Notes under the pieces: model-generated
The model's database searches: none
What the model was told of the DNA's origin: nothing
What the model saw: the letters and a program-made list of their open reading frames with translations, nothing else
Translations under genes and position numbers: made by a program
Shown: one piece after another, positions 46,657 to 56,369 of the stretch
Layout of the letters: every line of letters starts with the position of its first letter
Numbering within the stretch: position 1 is the stretch's first letter
Source of the DNA: Roseitalea porphyridii
GTDB lineage: Bacteria > Pseudomonadota > Alphaproteobacteria > Rhizobiales > Rhizobiaceae
Length of the DNA stretch: 64,000 nt
Reading direction: 5' to 3'
Assembly: GCF_004331955.1 (NCBI RefSeq)
Contig: NZ_CP036532.1
Span: 186,001-250,000, forward strand

Positions 46657-47964
46657 TCAGGCCGGCGTGTCGGCCTCGTCTTCGGTCTGGTCCCCGGTCT
46701 GATCTTCGGCCTGTTCGGCCGCCCACGCACCGGCGGCTTCCACGGCGACCGGGGATGCCGATGGAATGACCCCGAGATAGCTCTCGGTTTCCTCGGCCGG
46801 CGCGCTCGCGCGCTGCGTCATGCGGTAGAGCGCATAGAGCGCCATGACGACGAATGTCGCGCCAAGCACCAGCCAGAAGGCGAAGGCGCCGAAGCCCTGC
46901 ATCGCCCAGCCGGTGAGCAGCGGCCCGGCGATGGCCCCGAGGCCGAAGGTGAAGACGAGCCCGCCCGAGGCCGCGGGCATGTCCTCCGTCGACAGGAAAT
47001 CGTTGGTGTAGGCGAGAAACAGCGCGTAGAGCGGCGTCGTCACGCCGCCCGCCAGGAACGCGGCCGCCATGAGCGGCCATATCCCTGCGTCCGCGAAAAA
47101 GGCGGCGCCGCTGCCGGCGATCCAGCCGATGCCGCATGACAGCCCGCCGCCGACCGCCAGGCCGAAGATCAGCTTGCGGCGATCGACACGATCGGAAAGC
47201 CATCCGATCGGGTATTGCAGCACGAGAGCGCCGGTGAACAGCATCGCCACGAAAAGGGCGATCTGCGCTGCGGTCAGGCCGACCTGCGTGCCGAACACCG
47301 CGCCCATACCGGTCTGCGTCGCATAGACGCTTCCCAGAAGAAAGATGCCGACCGTCCCGAGCGGCGAACTCGCGAACAGTTCGCGCAACGACATCGGACG
47401 CGTGACTTCGACGACCGGTGCGGGCGCCACCGACAGCAGGATCGGCGCAAAGGAGATCGAAACGAGGATCGAGGCGCCGATGAACAGCGCGGCGGTGCCC
47501 GCGTCACCGAGCGTCAGAAGGCCCTGCGCGCCGATGATGCCGAGCGTCTGCGCGATCATGTAGGCCGACAGCAGCTTGCCGCGCGTCTCGTTGGTGGCCG
47601 CATTGTTCAGCCAGCTCTCCGCCGCCACGTAGATTCCCGACATGCAAAAACCCAGCAGGATACGCAGGATCGTCCAGGCCCATGGTTCGGCGAGCAGCGT
47701 GTAGGCGATCAGCCCCGCGGACATGAAGCTGCCGAGCGCGGCGAAGACGCGGACATGGCCGACGCGGCGGATCATCAGCGGCGTCAGGCGCGCGCCCGAC
47801 AGGAAGCCGACGAAATAGCCCGAAGTGATGACCGCCAGTTCGGCTGCCGAGAACCCCTCGATGTCGCCGCGCAGGCCGATCAGCGTGAAATGCATGCCGT
47901 TACCCAGCATGATCAGCACGATGCCGACGAGAAGCGCCCAGACGCCGGACAGCACGTGAATCAT
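46657..47964 (-). CDS. MFS transporter
   Basis: A 435-residue secondary transporter with twelve predicted helices, of the YcaD-like MFS group. Motif A is split, with GARLTPLMIRRVGHVRVF after helix 2, and SDRVDRRKLIFG in the middle (helices 8-9 loop). AESWLNNAATNETRGKLLSAYM is the signature of YcaD-like carriers. The C-terminus is acidic (EDQTGDQTEDEADTP), lying in the cytoplasm. Substrate unknown. It is divergent from the Kef-type antiporter across 270 nt with no gene. Confidence 0.9.
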   Translation of the reverse strand: MIHVLSGVWALLVGIVLIMLGNGMHFTLIGLRGDIEGFSAAELAVITSGYFVGFLSGARLTPLMIRRVGHVRVFAALGSFMSAGLIAYTLLAEPWAWTILRILLGFCMSGIYVAAESWLNNAATNETRGKLLSAYMIAQTLGIIGAQGLLTLGDAGTAALFIGASILVSISFAPILLSVAPAPVVEVTRPMSLRELFASSPLGTVGIFLLGSVYATQTGMGAVFGTQVGLTAAQIALFVAMLFTGALVLQYPIGWLSDRVDRRKLIFGLAVGGGLSCGIGWIAGSGAAFFADAGIWPLMAAAFLAGGVTTPLYALFLAYTNDFLSTEDMPAASGGLVFTFGLGAIAGPLLTGWAMQGFGAFAFWLVLGATFVVMALYALYRMTQRASAPAEETESYLGVIPSASPVAVEAAGAWAAEQAEDQTGDQTEDEADTPA

Positions 47965-48234
47965 GGTCGGTCCCCTGCGTCAGAGCACGATGATGCTTCC
48001 GGCGTCTCACAGCGCGTCTTCTGTAGCCATTGCTGCAGCGCCCAATTGCCGCCGGTTTACGACATTGCCGCCATGGCGGCTCGCTTTCGCCCGGAGTCGG
48101 ACGCAGGTCATCGCCGGATTGTCCATCGCCGCAATGCGCGGTTAGGCTGGCGGGGCTCCGGATCCATCGGCGTCGGCGTGCATGTCCGGCGCGCGTTGAG
48201 ATGGCCGGCGGCAACATGAAGAGGGGCGACGCGC

Positions 48235-49818
48235 ATGGTGTTCGAGGTCTTCGCGGTTGGAGCGGCTTTCCTGTTCGGCATCGCCGTGCGCCAGGTCGGG
48301 TTGCCGCCGCTGGTCGGCTTTCTCGCCGCCGGCTTCTTCATCAACGCCGTCGGCCCGCGCTTCGGCATGCCGCCGAGCACCGGTCCGATCCTCGACCATC
48401 TGGCGCATCTGGGCGTGTTGCTGCTGCTGTTCACCGTCGGGCTGAAGCTGAAGCTCAGGCAGATCGGCGAGCCGCATGTTGTCGGCGGGGCACTTCTTCA
48501 TTTCGTCGTGTCGGTCGTCATCTTCAGTCCGGTCGCGCGTCTGCTCTTCACGGACGACTGGACCGTCGCGCTGCTCGTCGGCATCGCGCTCGCCTTCTCG
48601 TCGACCGTGCTCGCCGCCAAGATGCTGGAAACCAAGCGGGAGCTTGGCAACTTCCACGGTCGCACCGCGATAGGCATCCTGATCGTGCAGGACATCATCG
48701 CGCTCGTCGTGCTGGCCGTCTTTTCGGGCGAGGCGCCGGGACCGCTGGCGCTGCTGATCTTCGCGACGCCGCTGCTCCGCCCGATCCTCTACCGGCTTCT
48801 CGACTATGCCGGCCATGACGAGGTGCTCGTGCTGACCGGCATGGCGCTCAGCCTGGTGATCGGCGGTTATGGCTTCGAACTGATCGGCCTGAAGGGCGAG
48901 ATCGGTGCGCTCGTGATGGGGCTGCTTCTGTCCAACCATCCGCGCGCGACCGAACTGTCGGAATCGCTGTGGTCGCTCAAGGAGGTCTTCCTGGTCGGCT
49001 TCTTCCTGTCGATCGGCATGTCCGGCCTGCCGGACTGGGAGGCGATCGTCTTCGCGCTCGTGATGGGCGTTCTGCTGCCGCTGAAGGGCCTGTTGTTCTT
49101 CGCCCTGCTCGTCGCCTTCCGCCTCAGGGCGCGCACCGCGTTCCTGGCGGCGCTGTCGCTGACCGCATACAGCGAGTTCGGGCTGATCGTCGCCGCCGGC
49201 ATTCCGGCTGCCGAAGCCTTCCTCGTGCCGCTCGCGATCGCCGTCTCGGTCTCCTTCCTGATTGCAGCCCCGGTCAACCGGCTCGCTCATCCTCTGTTCG
49301 AGCGGTATGAGGAACGGCTCCAACCGTTCGAGCGGCGAACACGCCATCCCGACGAGCAGCCCACGGAGCTCGGCGATGCCAACGTGCTGATATTCGGCAT
49401 GGGCCGCACCGGTTCGGCCGCCTATGACGCGCTGGTCGGGGAGGGCAAACGTCCGGTCGGGCTCGACGCCGACACCTACAAGGCCAGCGCCCATGCGCAG
49501 GAAGGGCGCAACGTCATCTTCGCCGATGCCGAGGACAGCAATTTCTGGAACGGGGTAAATCTGGAGGGTATCGAAGCGGCGGTGCTCGCCATGGACGACA
49601 TCGAGGCCAAGCTGATCGCCGCGCGCACGCTCCGTGCGCGCGGGTTCGAGGGCCCGGTGGTCAGCCATGCGCTCTACGAGGATCATGTCGGCCTGATCAA
49701 GAAGGCCGGCGCCGACCAGACCTACCTGACCATGCACGAGGCCGGACGCAGCCTTGCCGACCACGCGCTCGAGGCGATCGAAGACGGCCCGTCCGGACGC
49801 GACGGCGACAGGCCGTAG
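48235..49818 (+). CDS. Kef-type cation:proton antiporter with TrkA-N domain
   Basis: A 527-residue CPA2-family antiporter. The membrane part (about residues 1-370) starts VFEVFAVGAAFLFGIAVRQVG and includes LGVLLLLFTVGLKLKL, HDEVLVLTGMALSLVIGGYG and LVGFFLSIGMSGLPDW. The C-terminal NAD-binding RCK-N domain begins NVLIFGMGRTGSAAYDAL. Such proteins exchange K+ or Na+ for H+ and are gated by NAD(H) or glutathione adducts. No ancillary KefF/G gene is adjacent. The ATG at 48235 follows GAGGGG. Confidence 0.9.
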   Translation: MVFEVFAVGAAFLFGIAVRQVGLPPLVGFLAAGFFINAVGPRFGMPPSTGPILDHLAHLGVLLLLFTVGLKLKLRQIGEPHVVGGALLHFVVSVVIFSPVARLLFTDDWTVALLVGIALAFSSTVLAAKMLETKRELGNFHGRTAIGILIVQDIIALVVLAVFSGEAPGPLALLIFATPLLRPILYRLLDYAGHDEVLVLTGMALSLVIGGYGFELIGLKGEIGALVMGLLLSNHPRATELSESLWSLKEVFLVGFFLSIGMSGLPDWEAIVFALVMGVLLPLKGLLFFALLVAFRLRARTAFLAALSLTAYSEFGLIVAAGIPAAEAFLVPLAIAVSVSFLIAAPVNRLAHPLFERYEERLQPFERRTRHPDEQPTELGDANVLIFGMGRTGSAAYDALVGEGKRPVGLDADTYKASAHAQEGRNVIFADAEDSNFWNGVNLEGIEAAVLAMDDIEAKLIAARTLRARGFEGPVVSHALYEDHVGLIKKAGADQTYLTMHEAGRSLADHALEAIEDGPSGRDGDRP

Positions 49819-49922
49819 GCCGGGGCGTTTCGGATGCGCGGCTTTCCGCATCATGGCGGCGCGGCTTTGAGGCGCCGGGACGCCATGGTAGGATGAGCAA
49901 GCGGGTGCTGGGGAGGGCTGCC

Positions 49923-51143
49923 ATGATCGGCAACGCATTGCGCAATCGGGTCGTCGCGCTGGCATGTGCGGCGGCGACCATCATGCTTCTGGTGCCCGCC
50001 GTCCAGGCTCAGGAACCTCTGCTGCTCGAGCGCCACATCATCGTCGACCGTCACGGCTGGCAAAGGCCCGTGGATGCAGCCGCGGCACTCGTTCCGGCCG
50101 ACTGGAAGACGACAAGCGGCATCGACTGGATGCGCAGGTGCAGCGCCGACAAGATCTTCGATACGCGGTTCGTCACGCGGAGCGCCGATGGAAGGCGCGG
50201 CCTGCAGATGCTGCCCGGCCTGAAGCTCGACTTCTTCGACATCCGCTTCAACCCCGACGCCTTCGCGGCGCTGATCCCGGCCGTGCCGGGTACGGAAGGC
50301 ATGCTGCAGGCGCAGATGCAGCAGCAGCAGATGGAGATGCAGCAGAAGATCGAGGCGCTCAAACGCCAGATCGCTGGCACGGACTGCCACTGGTCGCCCG
50401 CCATCGACGCCCGGACGATCGTGGAGCGCTTTGTCATCCCGCGGCGCGCCCCGGGCGGACGCGTCATCGCCGAAGAACCACTTCCGGAGATCGAGCAGAT
50501 GCTTGCGCGGCAGGCAGCACAGCTCACACCCGTCCAGGGGTCACGCCCGTGGCAGCAGGCAAGGCGCGTCCGGATCGCCTTCAACAATGGCGGCGTGGCG
50601 ACTGAAGCCGATCTCGTCATTGTCGCTTATGGCGTCGTCGCCGAGGGCAACCCGAACGACATCAACGTCAACACGATGCATACGACCTGGACGTTCCCGA
50701 TTGTCACCCGCTGGGCGCCGGCCGGCGAGTTGGACGCGATGTCTTCCACCTTCGATACGATCGAGCAGTCATGGCGCTTCAACCCGCGCTGGTCCGCCGC
50801 CACAGCCAAGGTTCGCGCCAACATCGCGGCGATCGAACGCGAGGGAGCCCGCCGCCGGCACGAGATCTGGATGCAGACACAGCGGGAAATCTCCGACATG
50901 CAGATGCAGTCCTGGCAGAGCCGCCAGGACACGGCGGACCAGGCGCATCAGGATTTCCTCGATGTCATCCACGAGGTTCGCCCCATGCTCGATCCCGTCT
51001 CGGGCCACGAGGTCGACATGCCGATCCACTATGACGATTTCTACGTCAGCGATCAGGGACAGTATCTGGCCCTCGAGGCCGGGCAGGATCCCGGCGCCCT
51101 CTATCCCGATCAGGTCTGGACCGAAATGACCCCGGCTCGATAG
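49923..51143 (+). CDS. Exported protein of unknown function with coiled-coil segment
   Basis: A 406-residue protein with a signal peptide (VVALACAAATIMLLVPAVQA, cleaved near residue 29). The mature part contains a Met/Gln-rich coiled coil at about 125-150 (AQMQQQQMEMQQKIEALKRQ) and a second charged helix near 290-345 (REISDMQMQSWQSRQDTADQ). The C-terminal segment EVDMPIHYDDFYVSDQGQYL has the look of a small beta domain found in other exported proteins. No family recognised. The ATG at 49923 has GGGGAGGG at 5 nt; the ATG at 49893 does not. It converges on the TPR-CHAT gene 28 nt away. Confidence 0.75.
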   Translation: MIGNALRNRVVALACAAATIMLLVPAVQAQEPLLLERHIIVDRHGWQRPVDAAAALVPADWKTTSGIDWMRRCSADKIFDTRFVTRSADGRRGLQMLPGLKLDFFDIRFNPDAFAALIPAVPGTEGMLQAQMQQQQMEMQQKIEALKRQIAGTDCHWSPAIDARTIVERFVIPRRAPGGRVIAEEPLPEIEQMLARQAAQLTPVQGSRPWQQARRVRIAFNNGGVATEADLVIVAYGVVAEGNPNDINVNTMHTTWTFPIVTRWAPAGELDAMSSTFDTIEQSWRFNPRWSAATAKVRANIAAIEREGARRRHEIWMQTQREISDMQMQSWQSRQDTADQAHQDFLDVIHEVRPMLDPVSGHEVDMPIHYDDFYVSDQGQYLALEAGQDPGALYPDQVWTEMTPAR

Positions 51144-51171
51144 TCGCGGCGATCGCAACGATCGGCGCCGT

Positions 51172-54100
51172 TCACTGCGCTCCGCCCTCGCCGACGATCA
51201 TGAACGGGGCCCAGTAGGCCGGATGGCGTTGCCGGCTGCTTGCGGACGGGTCATCGAGCATGGCCAGCATCGATGCGCGCAACGCCTGCGCGCGGCTCAT
51301 GTCGGACCGGCCCTGAAGCGCCGCGAACAGCCCCGTCGTCAGGCGCGTGGCCGCATCCGAATAGACCGGCCAGTGCGAGACGAGCAGGTTGCGGGCGCCG
51401 GCGAAGAAGAAGGCCCCCGCAAGGCCGGAGAGCCCTTCAGCGTCCGCCGCATCGCCGGCCGCCGTGTTGCACGCGGACAGCAGCACGAAATCGGCATCGA
51501 GTTCGAGCGTCGCGATCTCCGCACTGGTCAGGAGCCCGTCATCGTCCGAACCGGGCTCGTCGGGCGGCGTCAGAACCAGCCCCGCATTGCTGGCGCCGAC
51601 TTCACCGGCAATGAGCCCGTGCGTGGCGAACGAGATGACCGAGAAATCATCAAGGCGCCCTTCTGCGCTCAGGTTCTTGATTGCCGCCTCGCTCGCGCGC
51701 TCGTGCAGCAGCAGTTCGGCATCGGCGCCGAAGACGTCCGCCGTCGCCACCAGTTCGCATTCCGTATCCGGCAGTGCGGTCAGATTTCGCAGGGCGGTCA
51801 CGTCCTCAAGGGCCCCGCGCTGCGACAGGGGCAGATCGAGGCCTGCGACATCGATGGTTCTTTCGAGCACCGTGCTGCAATCGAACGCGATCGGGCCGCC
51901 GGCCTGCTGCCCGATCAGAGGGTCGCCGATCCCCAGAAATCCCGCCCGCCGTGACGCCAACTCCGCGCCCGCGCGTTCTCGTCGCAGCCCGACGAAGCTG
52001 GCGACCGTCGGCGCGACCGTCACGGCGGCCCGCCTCAGAAGCCAGGGCGCGTCCGCGAAATCGGTGCCAGGAGGAACCGGTTCGGTCACCATCAGATGAA
52101 ACGGCATGGCGACGAGCGAGGAATCGGGGACGATGATCAGCGAATCGATGCCGTCGAGAGTCAGGTCGAGCGGCAGCGGCGCGAGCAGCGTTTCGTAGGC
52201 CTCATGAGCCGCCTCATAGTCGAATGCGCGCGTTTCCGTGGCTGACCCGTTCTGCGGTGGCTCATCGACCGCAAAGGCGCCGCGCTGGGTCGACGACGAT
52301 GGCCCCGTTGACTGGCAGCGCGGATCGGTGAGCGCGGCCGCGCAGCGCAGGCGGCGGGCCAGCGCGCCGAGGTCTCCGTCGTGACCGATCAGGCTTGCCG
52401 CATAGCCCCCTCGCGTCAGCACGATCGCCGCGCCGGTCTGCAATGTGGCGTCGGCGTTGCGAACGGGTCGGGTGGCAAAAAGGACAAGCGCCTCGTTCGG
52501 CGCCAGCACCGCAGCGGCCTGCTCGAGCGAGGCGACGGTGTCCGACAGATGGTCCGCATAGGCCGGGAAGCGCGCTTCGACATCCGCTTCGAGCGCGGCG
52601 ATCTCGCCGTCGAGCGCGTCGATACGCTCGCGTACTGGCGTGACGGGCTCTCCCGACGCCAGCGCCAACGCCAGTTCAGCAGCCAGTCCCTCGCGCCGCT
52701 CCTGTTCCGCCTGCAGGCGCCGCAGCGCCGCCGAGATCGGACGGCTGCCGGCCGCGCGGCGAAGATTGGCCTGTTCGACATTGCCGCCCACGCGCGCCCT
52801 GTTGAGCCTTTGCGCGACGCCGAAGGCTTCCGCAAGAAGCGCCGTGTCGGGGTCGTTTCCATCCTCGTTGGCGGCAATGACAGCCGTCTGCATATGGGCC
52901 AGAAAGCCGTCCTGGCGCTCGGCAAGCGTCGTCATCGGACTGTCGGCAAGCAGCGCCTCGGCCTGCCGGTAATGGTTGAGCGCCGCACGATCGTTGCCCC
53001 TGCGCGATTCGATCCTGGCCAGGAGCCCGATGGCGTCTATCTCCCAGCCCGTGTCGCCATGCTCCTTGGCAAGGTCGCGCGCGGCCTCTGCGCTCGCCGC
53101 CGCCGCATCCCAGTCACCACGGCCAAAGGCAGTGCTGACGTCATCAATTATTCGGCCAAACTCTCGTTCCCGTACCACGATCGGCGCTGGGCTGCCCGAT
53201 TGCGCGGATGCCGCAGCGTCGCGCGCACGGCGGAGCCCCGGCGGTACGGGTTCGCCGCGCCTTTCGTAGATCTGCATCAGATCGTCGAGGATCGCCGTCT
53301 GGATCGGATCGTCCTCGGCGAGCACGCCCGCGGCCATCGCGCGGGCACGGGTCAGCGTGCGTGAGGCCGCGTCGAGCGCGTCCGCGCGCACCTCGAGCGA
53401 ACCAAGCCGCGCGAGCGTGTAGACGAAGCCCTGACCGTCATCGGCGCCCGTCCGCTCGCTCAGCGCAACGGCCGAGCGATAGACGTCCAGCGCCTGATCG
53501 GTGCGTTGCAGTTCGTCGTAGAACGCGCCGAGCCGGGCGAGCAGCTCGGCGCGCAAATCGACCAGGGCCAGCCCTCCGGCCTCCGCGATCCGAAGCGCGT
53601 CGGTGAAGCCGGCCTCGGCCTCATCCTCACGTCCCGGCTCTCTTGCGGCCAGCGCCGCCCGTGACGCCACGGCACCGGCATGGCGGCGGCGTTCGGCATC
53701 GGTTCGCGCGGCATGGCCGGGGGAGAGATCGTAGTGGGCGATCAATTGGTCCCATGCCGCCTCGGCGGCCCGGCTACGCCCGGAGATTTCCAGAGCGGAG
53801 GCCCGCGCCTCCAGTGCCGATGTGTAGTGAAGATTATGGTCGGGTCCGATGGCTTCGGCGATCTCCGCCGCCCTTTCGGCGAGAGCGACCGAAAACGCGG
53901 CATCGAAATGCGCGTCCTGACGATAGACGCCGCTGGCCAGAACGAGCGTCTCGATCGGATGCCGATTGTCCGCCATGGCCGATGGATATGCGGCGAGATA
54001 AGCAACCGGCATGTCGAGCACCCGTTCGAGCCAGAAGCGACCGGCCGCGACGTTCCGACCGACCGCAACGCCACCCGGACCGTTCGAGCCGATCGTGAGC

Positions 54101-54924
54101 CGGCGTGCGATCATCAGTGTCGCGAGCGCGGCGAGTGCATCCTCATCCTCGACGAACGCGACGAACTTCTCGGCGGCGGCGTCGATGCGCCCCGTTTCGA
54201 CGCTCCCGAATGCCTCCACGAACGCGGCGAAGCGCGCCTGCCTTTCAGGTGCATCGGCCGACAGCTCGGCCATGAGCTGCCGCGCCTGCTCGGCCCATGC
54301 CGTCCGCATCGCATCGCCGTCGCCGGGTGTTCCGGCGTTCGCGGCGAGCGTAGCCCGCGCATCCTCCAGCCGATCGCGCATGGGCGCGGGCAGACGCGCG
54401 AGGGCTTCCGAACCGGCGCCATCGATCAGGTCGAGCAACAGCGTCGCCCGGACCGGATCGTCGTCGGCCAGATAGGTCTGTGTCAGGACGATGAGCGTGC
54501 CAAGGCCCATAGCGGCGGCATCGCCGCGTACGCCGCCATCTTCGAGGATGGACCCCAGCACGAGCCGGGCGGCATGCGTGCGTCCCTCATCGGTCAGTGC
54601 TGCCGCGTAGCTCAGCAACGCCGGACCCGCCGGCAGCATGACGTCCGTCCGAGGCTGGGCGCGATGCTCGGCCTGCACCGCGGCGAGCGCATTGCGCACC
54701 GTCTCCGGCAGGATCGTCTCCACCGTTCCGTCGTGCCCGGCGACAGGGCTGGTTGTCGCACCGGTTTCGCTGGCCCTGCCCGTATCGACGATGGACATGC
54801 ACACAAGGCAGACCGCCGCGACGAGGGCCGTCCAGCGGCGCTGGTCCTTTGTCAGCCAGCTCGCCGCGGCGGGCGGATCGGCGCACGCATCGGGCCGCTG
54901 ACGACGGGTCACGGTCTGCCTCAT
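51172..54924 (-). CDS. TPR-CHAT protease-domain protein, exported or anchored
   Basis: A 1250-residue protein. Residues about 30-50 (ALVAAVCLVCMSIVDTGRA) form an export signal or anchor. Residues about 60-750 are helical repeats of TPR type (for instance AALNHYRQAEALL). The C-terminal CHAT domain, the separase/caspase relative, has the dyad His1102 in ISFATHGLIAGE and Cys1152 in LLSACNTAAGDA, followed by GAFFFAGARNLLVSHWPV and YWAPFMIVG. Both catalytic residues are intact, so it should be an active Cys protease, with Arg specificity in studied relatives. Repeat-CHAT proteins commonly gate the protease by sensing. It heads a minus-strand gene between two plus-strand genes. Confidence 0.93.
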   Translation of the reverse strand: MRQTVTRRQRPDACADPPAAASWLTKDQRRWTALVAAVCLVCMSIVDTGRASETGATTSPVAGHDGTVETILPETVRNALAAVQAEHRAQPRTDVMLPAGPALLSYAAALTDEGRTHAARLVLGSILEDGGVRGDAAAMGLGTLIVLTQTYLADDDPVRATLLLDLIDGAGSEALARLPAPMRDRLEDARATLAANAGTPGDGDAMRTAWAEQARQLMAELSADAPERQARFAAFVEAFGSVETGRIDAAAEKFVAFVEDEDALAALATLMIARRLTIGSNGPGGVAVGRNVAAGRFWLERVLDMPVAYLAAYPSAMADNRHPIETLVLASGVYRQDAHFDAAFSVALAERAAEIAEAIGPDHNLHYTSALEARASALEISGRSRAAEAAWDQLIAHYDLSPGHAARTDAERRRHAGAVASRAALAAREPGREDEAEAGFTDALRIAEAGGLALVDLRAELLARLGAFYDELQRTDQALDVYRSAVALSERTGADDGQGFVYTLARLGSLEVRADALDAASRTLTRARAMAAGVLAEDDPIQTAILDDLMQIYERRGEPVPPGLRRARDAAASAQSGSPAPIVVREREFGRIIDDVSTAFGRGDWDAAAASAEAARDLAKEHGDTGWEIDAIGLLARIESRRGNDRAALNHYRQAEALLADSPMTTLAERQDGFLAHMQTAVIAANEDGNDPDTALLAEAFGVAQRLNRARVGGNVEQANLRRAAGSRPISAALRRLQAEQERREGLAAELALALASGEPVTPVRERIDALDGEIAALEADVEARFPAYADHLSDTVASLEQAAAVLAPNEALVLFATRPVRNADATLQTGAAIVLTRGGYAASLIGHDGDLGALARRLRCAAALTDPRCQSTGPSSSTQRGAFAVDEPPQNGSATETRAFDYEAAHEAYETLLAPLPLDLTLDGIDSLIIVPDSSLVAMPFHLMVTEPVPPGTDFADAPWLLRRAAVTVAPTVASFVGLRRERAGAELASRRAGFLGIGDPLIGQQAGGPIAFDCSTVLERTIDVAGLDLPLSQRGALEDVTALRNLTALPDTECELVATADVFGADAELLLHERASEAAIKNLSAEGRLDDFSVISFATHGLIAGEVGASNAGLVLTPPDEPGSDDDGLLTSAEIATLELDADFVLLSACNTAAGDAADAEGLSGLAGAFFFAGARNLLVSHWPVYSDAATRLTTGLFAALQGRSDMSRAQALRASMLAMLDDPSASSRQRHPAYWAPFMIVGEGGAQ

Positions 54925-55277
54925 TGCTCCCCCAAGAGGCTACTCGGTTGATTTCGGGACGATAGTAAGCTGTTATGGGGTCACGATTGCAAGCTTGATG
55001 ACGCAGCGATCTGCCGGGGGCATTGCGATGAACCGGACCAAGCATGCCATGACGGGCCTGCAGCCGTGATCTCCGCGGCCGCTCCGGATCGGCCGCCGTC
55101 GAGCGGTCTCGCGCCGGTAGAACCGGGCGCGCCGCCACCCTTCTTCGAACATCGCCAATCTGCCGCCGCGCCGAGCCGCGTGCCGGCCGCGACAGCGTTG
55201 ACGCGCGTCGGCAGACATGCCGCGTCCATGACAGCCAGGTTACACAGTTCACCGATCGGCCGACAAAGGAGACCTCG
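54925..55277. other. Divergent intergenic region between the CHAT and serine protease genes
   Basis: A 353-nt gene-free stretch between the divergently transcribed CHAT and serine protease genes. On the minus strand, TTGCAA (54987-54992) and TACTAT (54962-54967) are a weak promoter candidate (19-nt spacer) for the CHAT gene. A 13-codon frame starting at 55028 is not convincing. AAGGAG precedes the serine protease ATG. I see no other structure here. Confidence 0.4.
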
Positions 55278-56360
55278 ATGGCCCACCCTTTGAAGAAAAC
55301 ACTTCTCGGCGCGCTCGCCGGCGCCGCGATCGGCCTCTGGCCGGTCATTGCAGGCGCACAGGACGGATCGCTCACCGACACGACCCTGTCGGACATCGCC
55401 CTGCCCGCACCCGACGAACGCACGATCGCCGACTATGTCTTCGAGCAGAAGCGTCAGGCCTCGCTCGCCGCGCCCGGCGAAGCCTCCCGCATCATCGGCG
55501 GCCGCGAATCCGAGCCGGGCGCCTGGCCGGGGCAGGCGGCGATCGTGGAGCTCGAGCGCTACGGCGATGACGAGGAAAGCCGCATCCTGTCGCAGTTCTG
55601 CGGCGCCACCCTGCTGACCCGCCAGTGGGTGCTGACCGCCGCCCACTGCGTCGTCGACATGGAGGGACGACCGATCGACCCCGCCACGATCGGCGTCGTG
55701 ACGGGCTCGGTGTTCGTCTTCGATGGCGACCTGCGGCGCGCGGCCGAAATCGTCGTCCACGAGAATTACGACCCGGTGCTGATCGACAACGATATCGCGC
55801 TGATCCGGCTTGCCGAGCCGATCACGACCTCTTCCGGACCGGTCGGCGCGGTGCGGGTCGCCCAACAGAACCAGCCGGTGCCGCAGGGGCCGGCCGTCGT
55901 CATGGGCTGGGGGCTGATCGCGGCGGCCACCGTTCCCTACCAGTTGCTGGAGACCGACATCGATATCGTGCCGAATGAGGTCTGCAACCGTGGCATGGCC
56001 GAGCAGACCAAGCGCGACCTCGGCTCGATGCTGGTGGGTATCGGCGTTTCCAGCAACATACCGATCGACCGCATCCAGGAGGCCTTCGACATCCTGGTCG
56101 CCAACATGGGGCCGAGGCTGAACGCCAACATGATCTGTGCGGGAGTTCCGACCGGCGAGCGGACCTCCTGCAATGGCGACAGCGGCGGTCCGCTGATGGT
56201 GCGCGAGGAGGATGGTCGCTGGCTGCAGGTCGGCATCGTGTCATGGGGCCAGGAGCCGCTGAACGCGGACGAGCCCTGTGCCCATCCCGAACTGTTTGCC
56301 GTCTACACAAATCTCGCCCGCTACTATGACTGGATCGCCGGGCACGTGGCCGGTGGCTAG
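55278..56360 (+). CDS. Trypsin/chymotrypsin-fold serine protease, secreted zymogen
   Basis: A 360-residue exported S1 protease. A signal peptide ends near residue 27 (VIAGA), followed by a propeptide of about 44 residues and the activation site EASR71-IIGG, where cleavage after Arg71 would free the Ile72 N-terminus in the classic way. The triad is intact: His123 (TAAHC), Asp172 (DNDIAL) and Ser302 (GDSGGP). The residue equivalent to the specificity Asp189 of trypsin is Thr296, so it should not cut after Lys or Arg; specificity is closer to the chymotrypsin kind. It precedes the rhodanese-like gene by 9 nt. Confidence 0.95.
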   Translation: MAHPLKKTLLGALAGAAIGLWPVIAGAQDGSLTDTTLSDIALPAPDERTIADYVFEQKRQASLAAPGEASRIIGGRESEPGAWPGQAAIVELERYGDDEESRILSQFCGATLLTRQWVLTAAHCVVDMEGRPIDPATIGVVTGSVFVFDGDLRRAAEIVVHENYDPVLIDNDIALIRLAEPITTSSGPVGAVRVAQQNQPVPQGPAVVMGWGLIAAATVPYQLLETDIDIVPNEVCNRGMAEQTKRDLGSMLVGIGVSSNIPIDRIQEAFDILVANMGPRLNANMICAGVPTGERTSCNGDSGGPLMVREEDGRWLQVGIVSWGQEPLNADEPCAHPELFAVYTNLARYYDWIAGHVAGG

Positions 56361-56369
56361 GGGGCGGAC

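Noticed and set aside
55028-55069. Thirteen-codon frame between the CHAT and serine protease genes
   Set aside because: It has no ribosome site and no coding bias, and it is too short to support.
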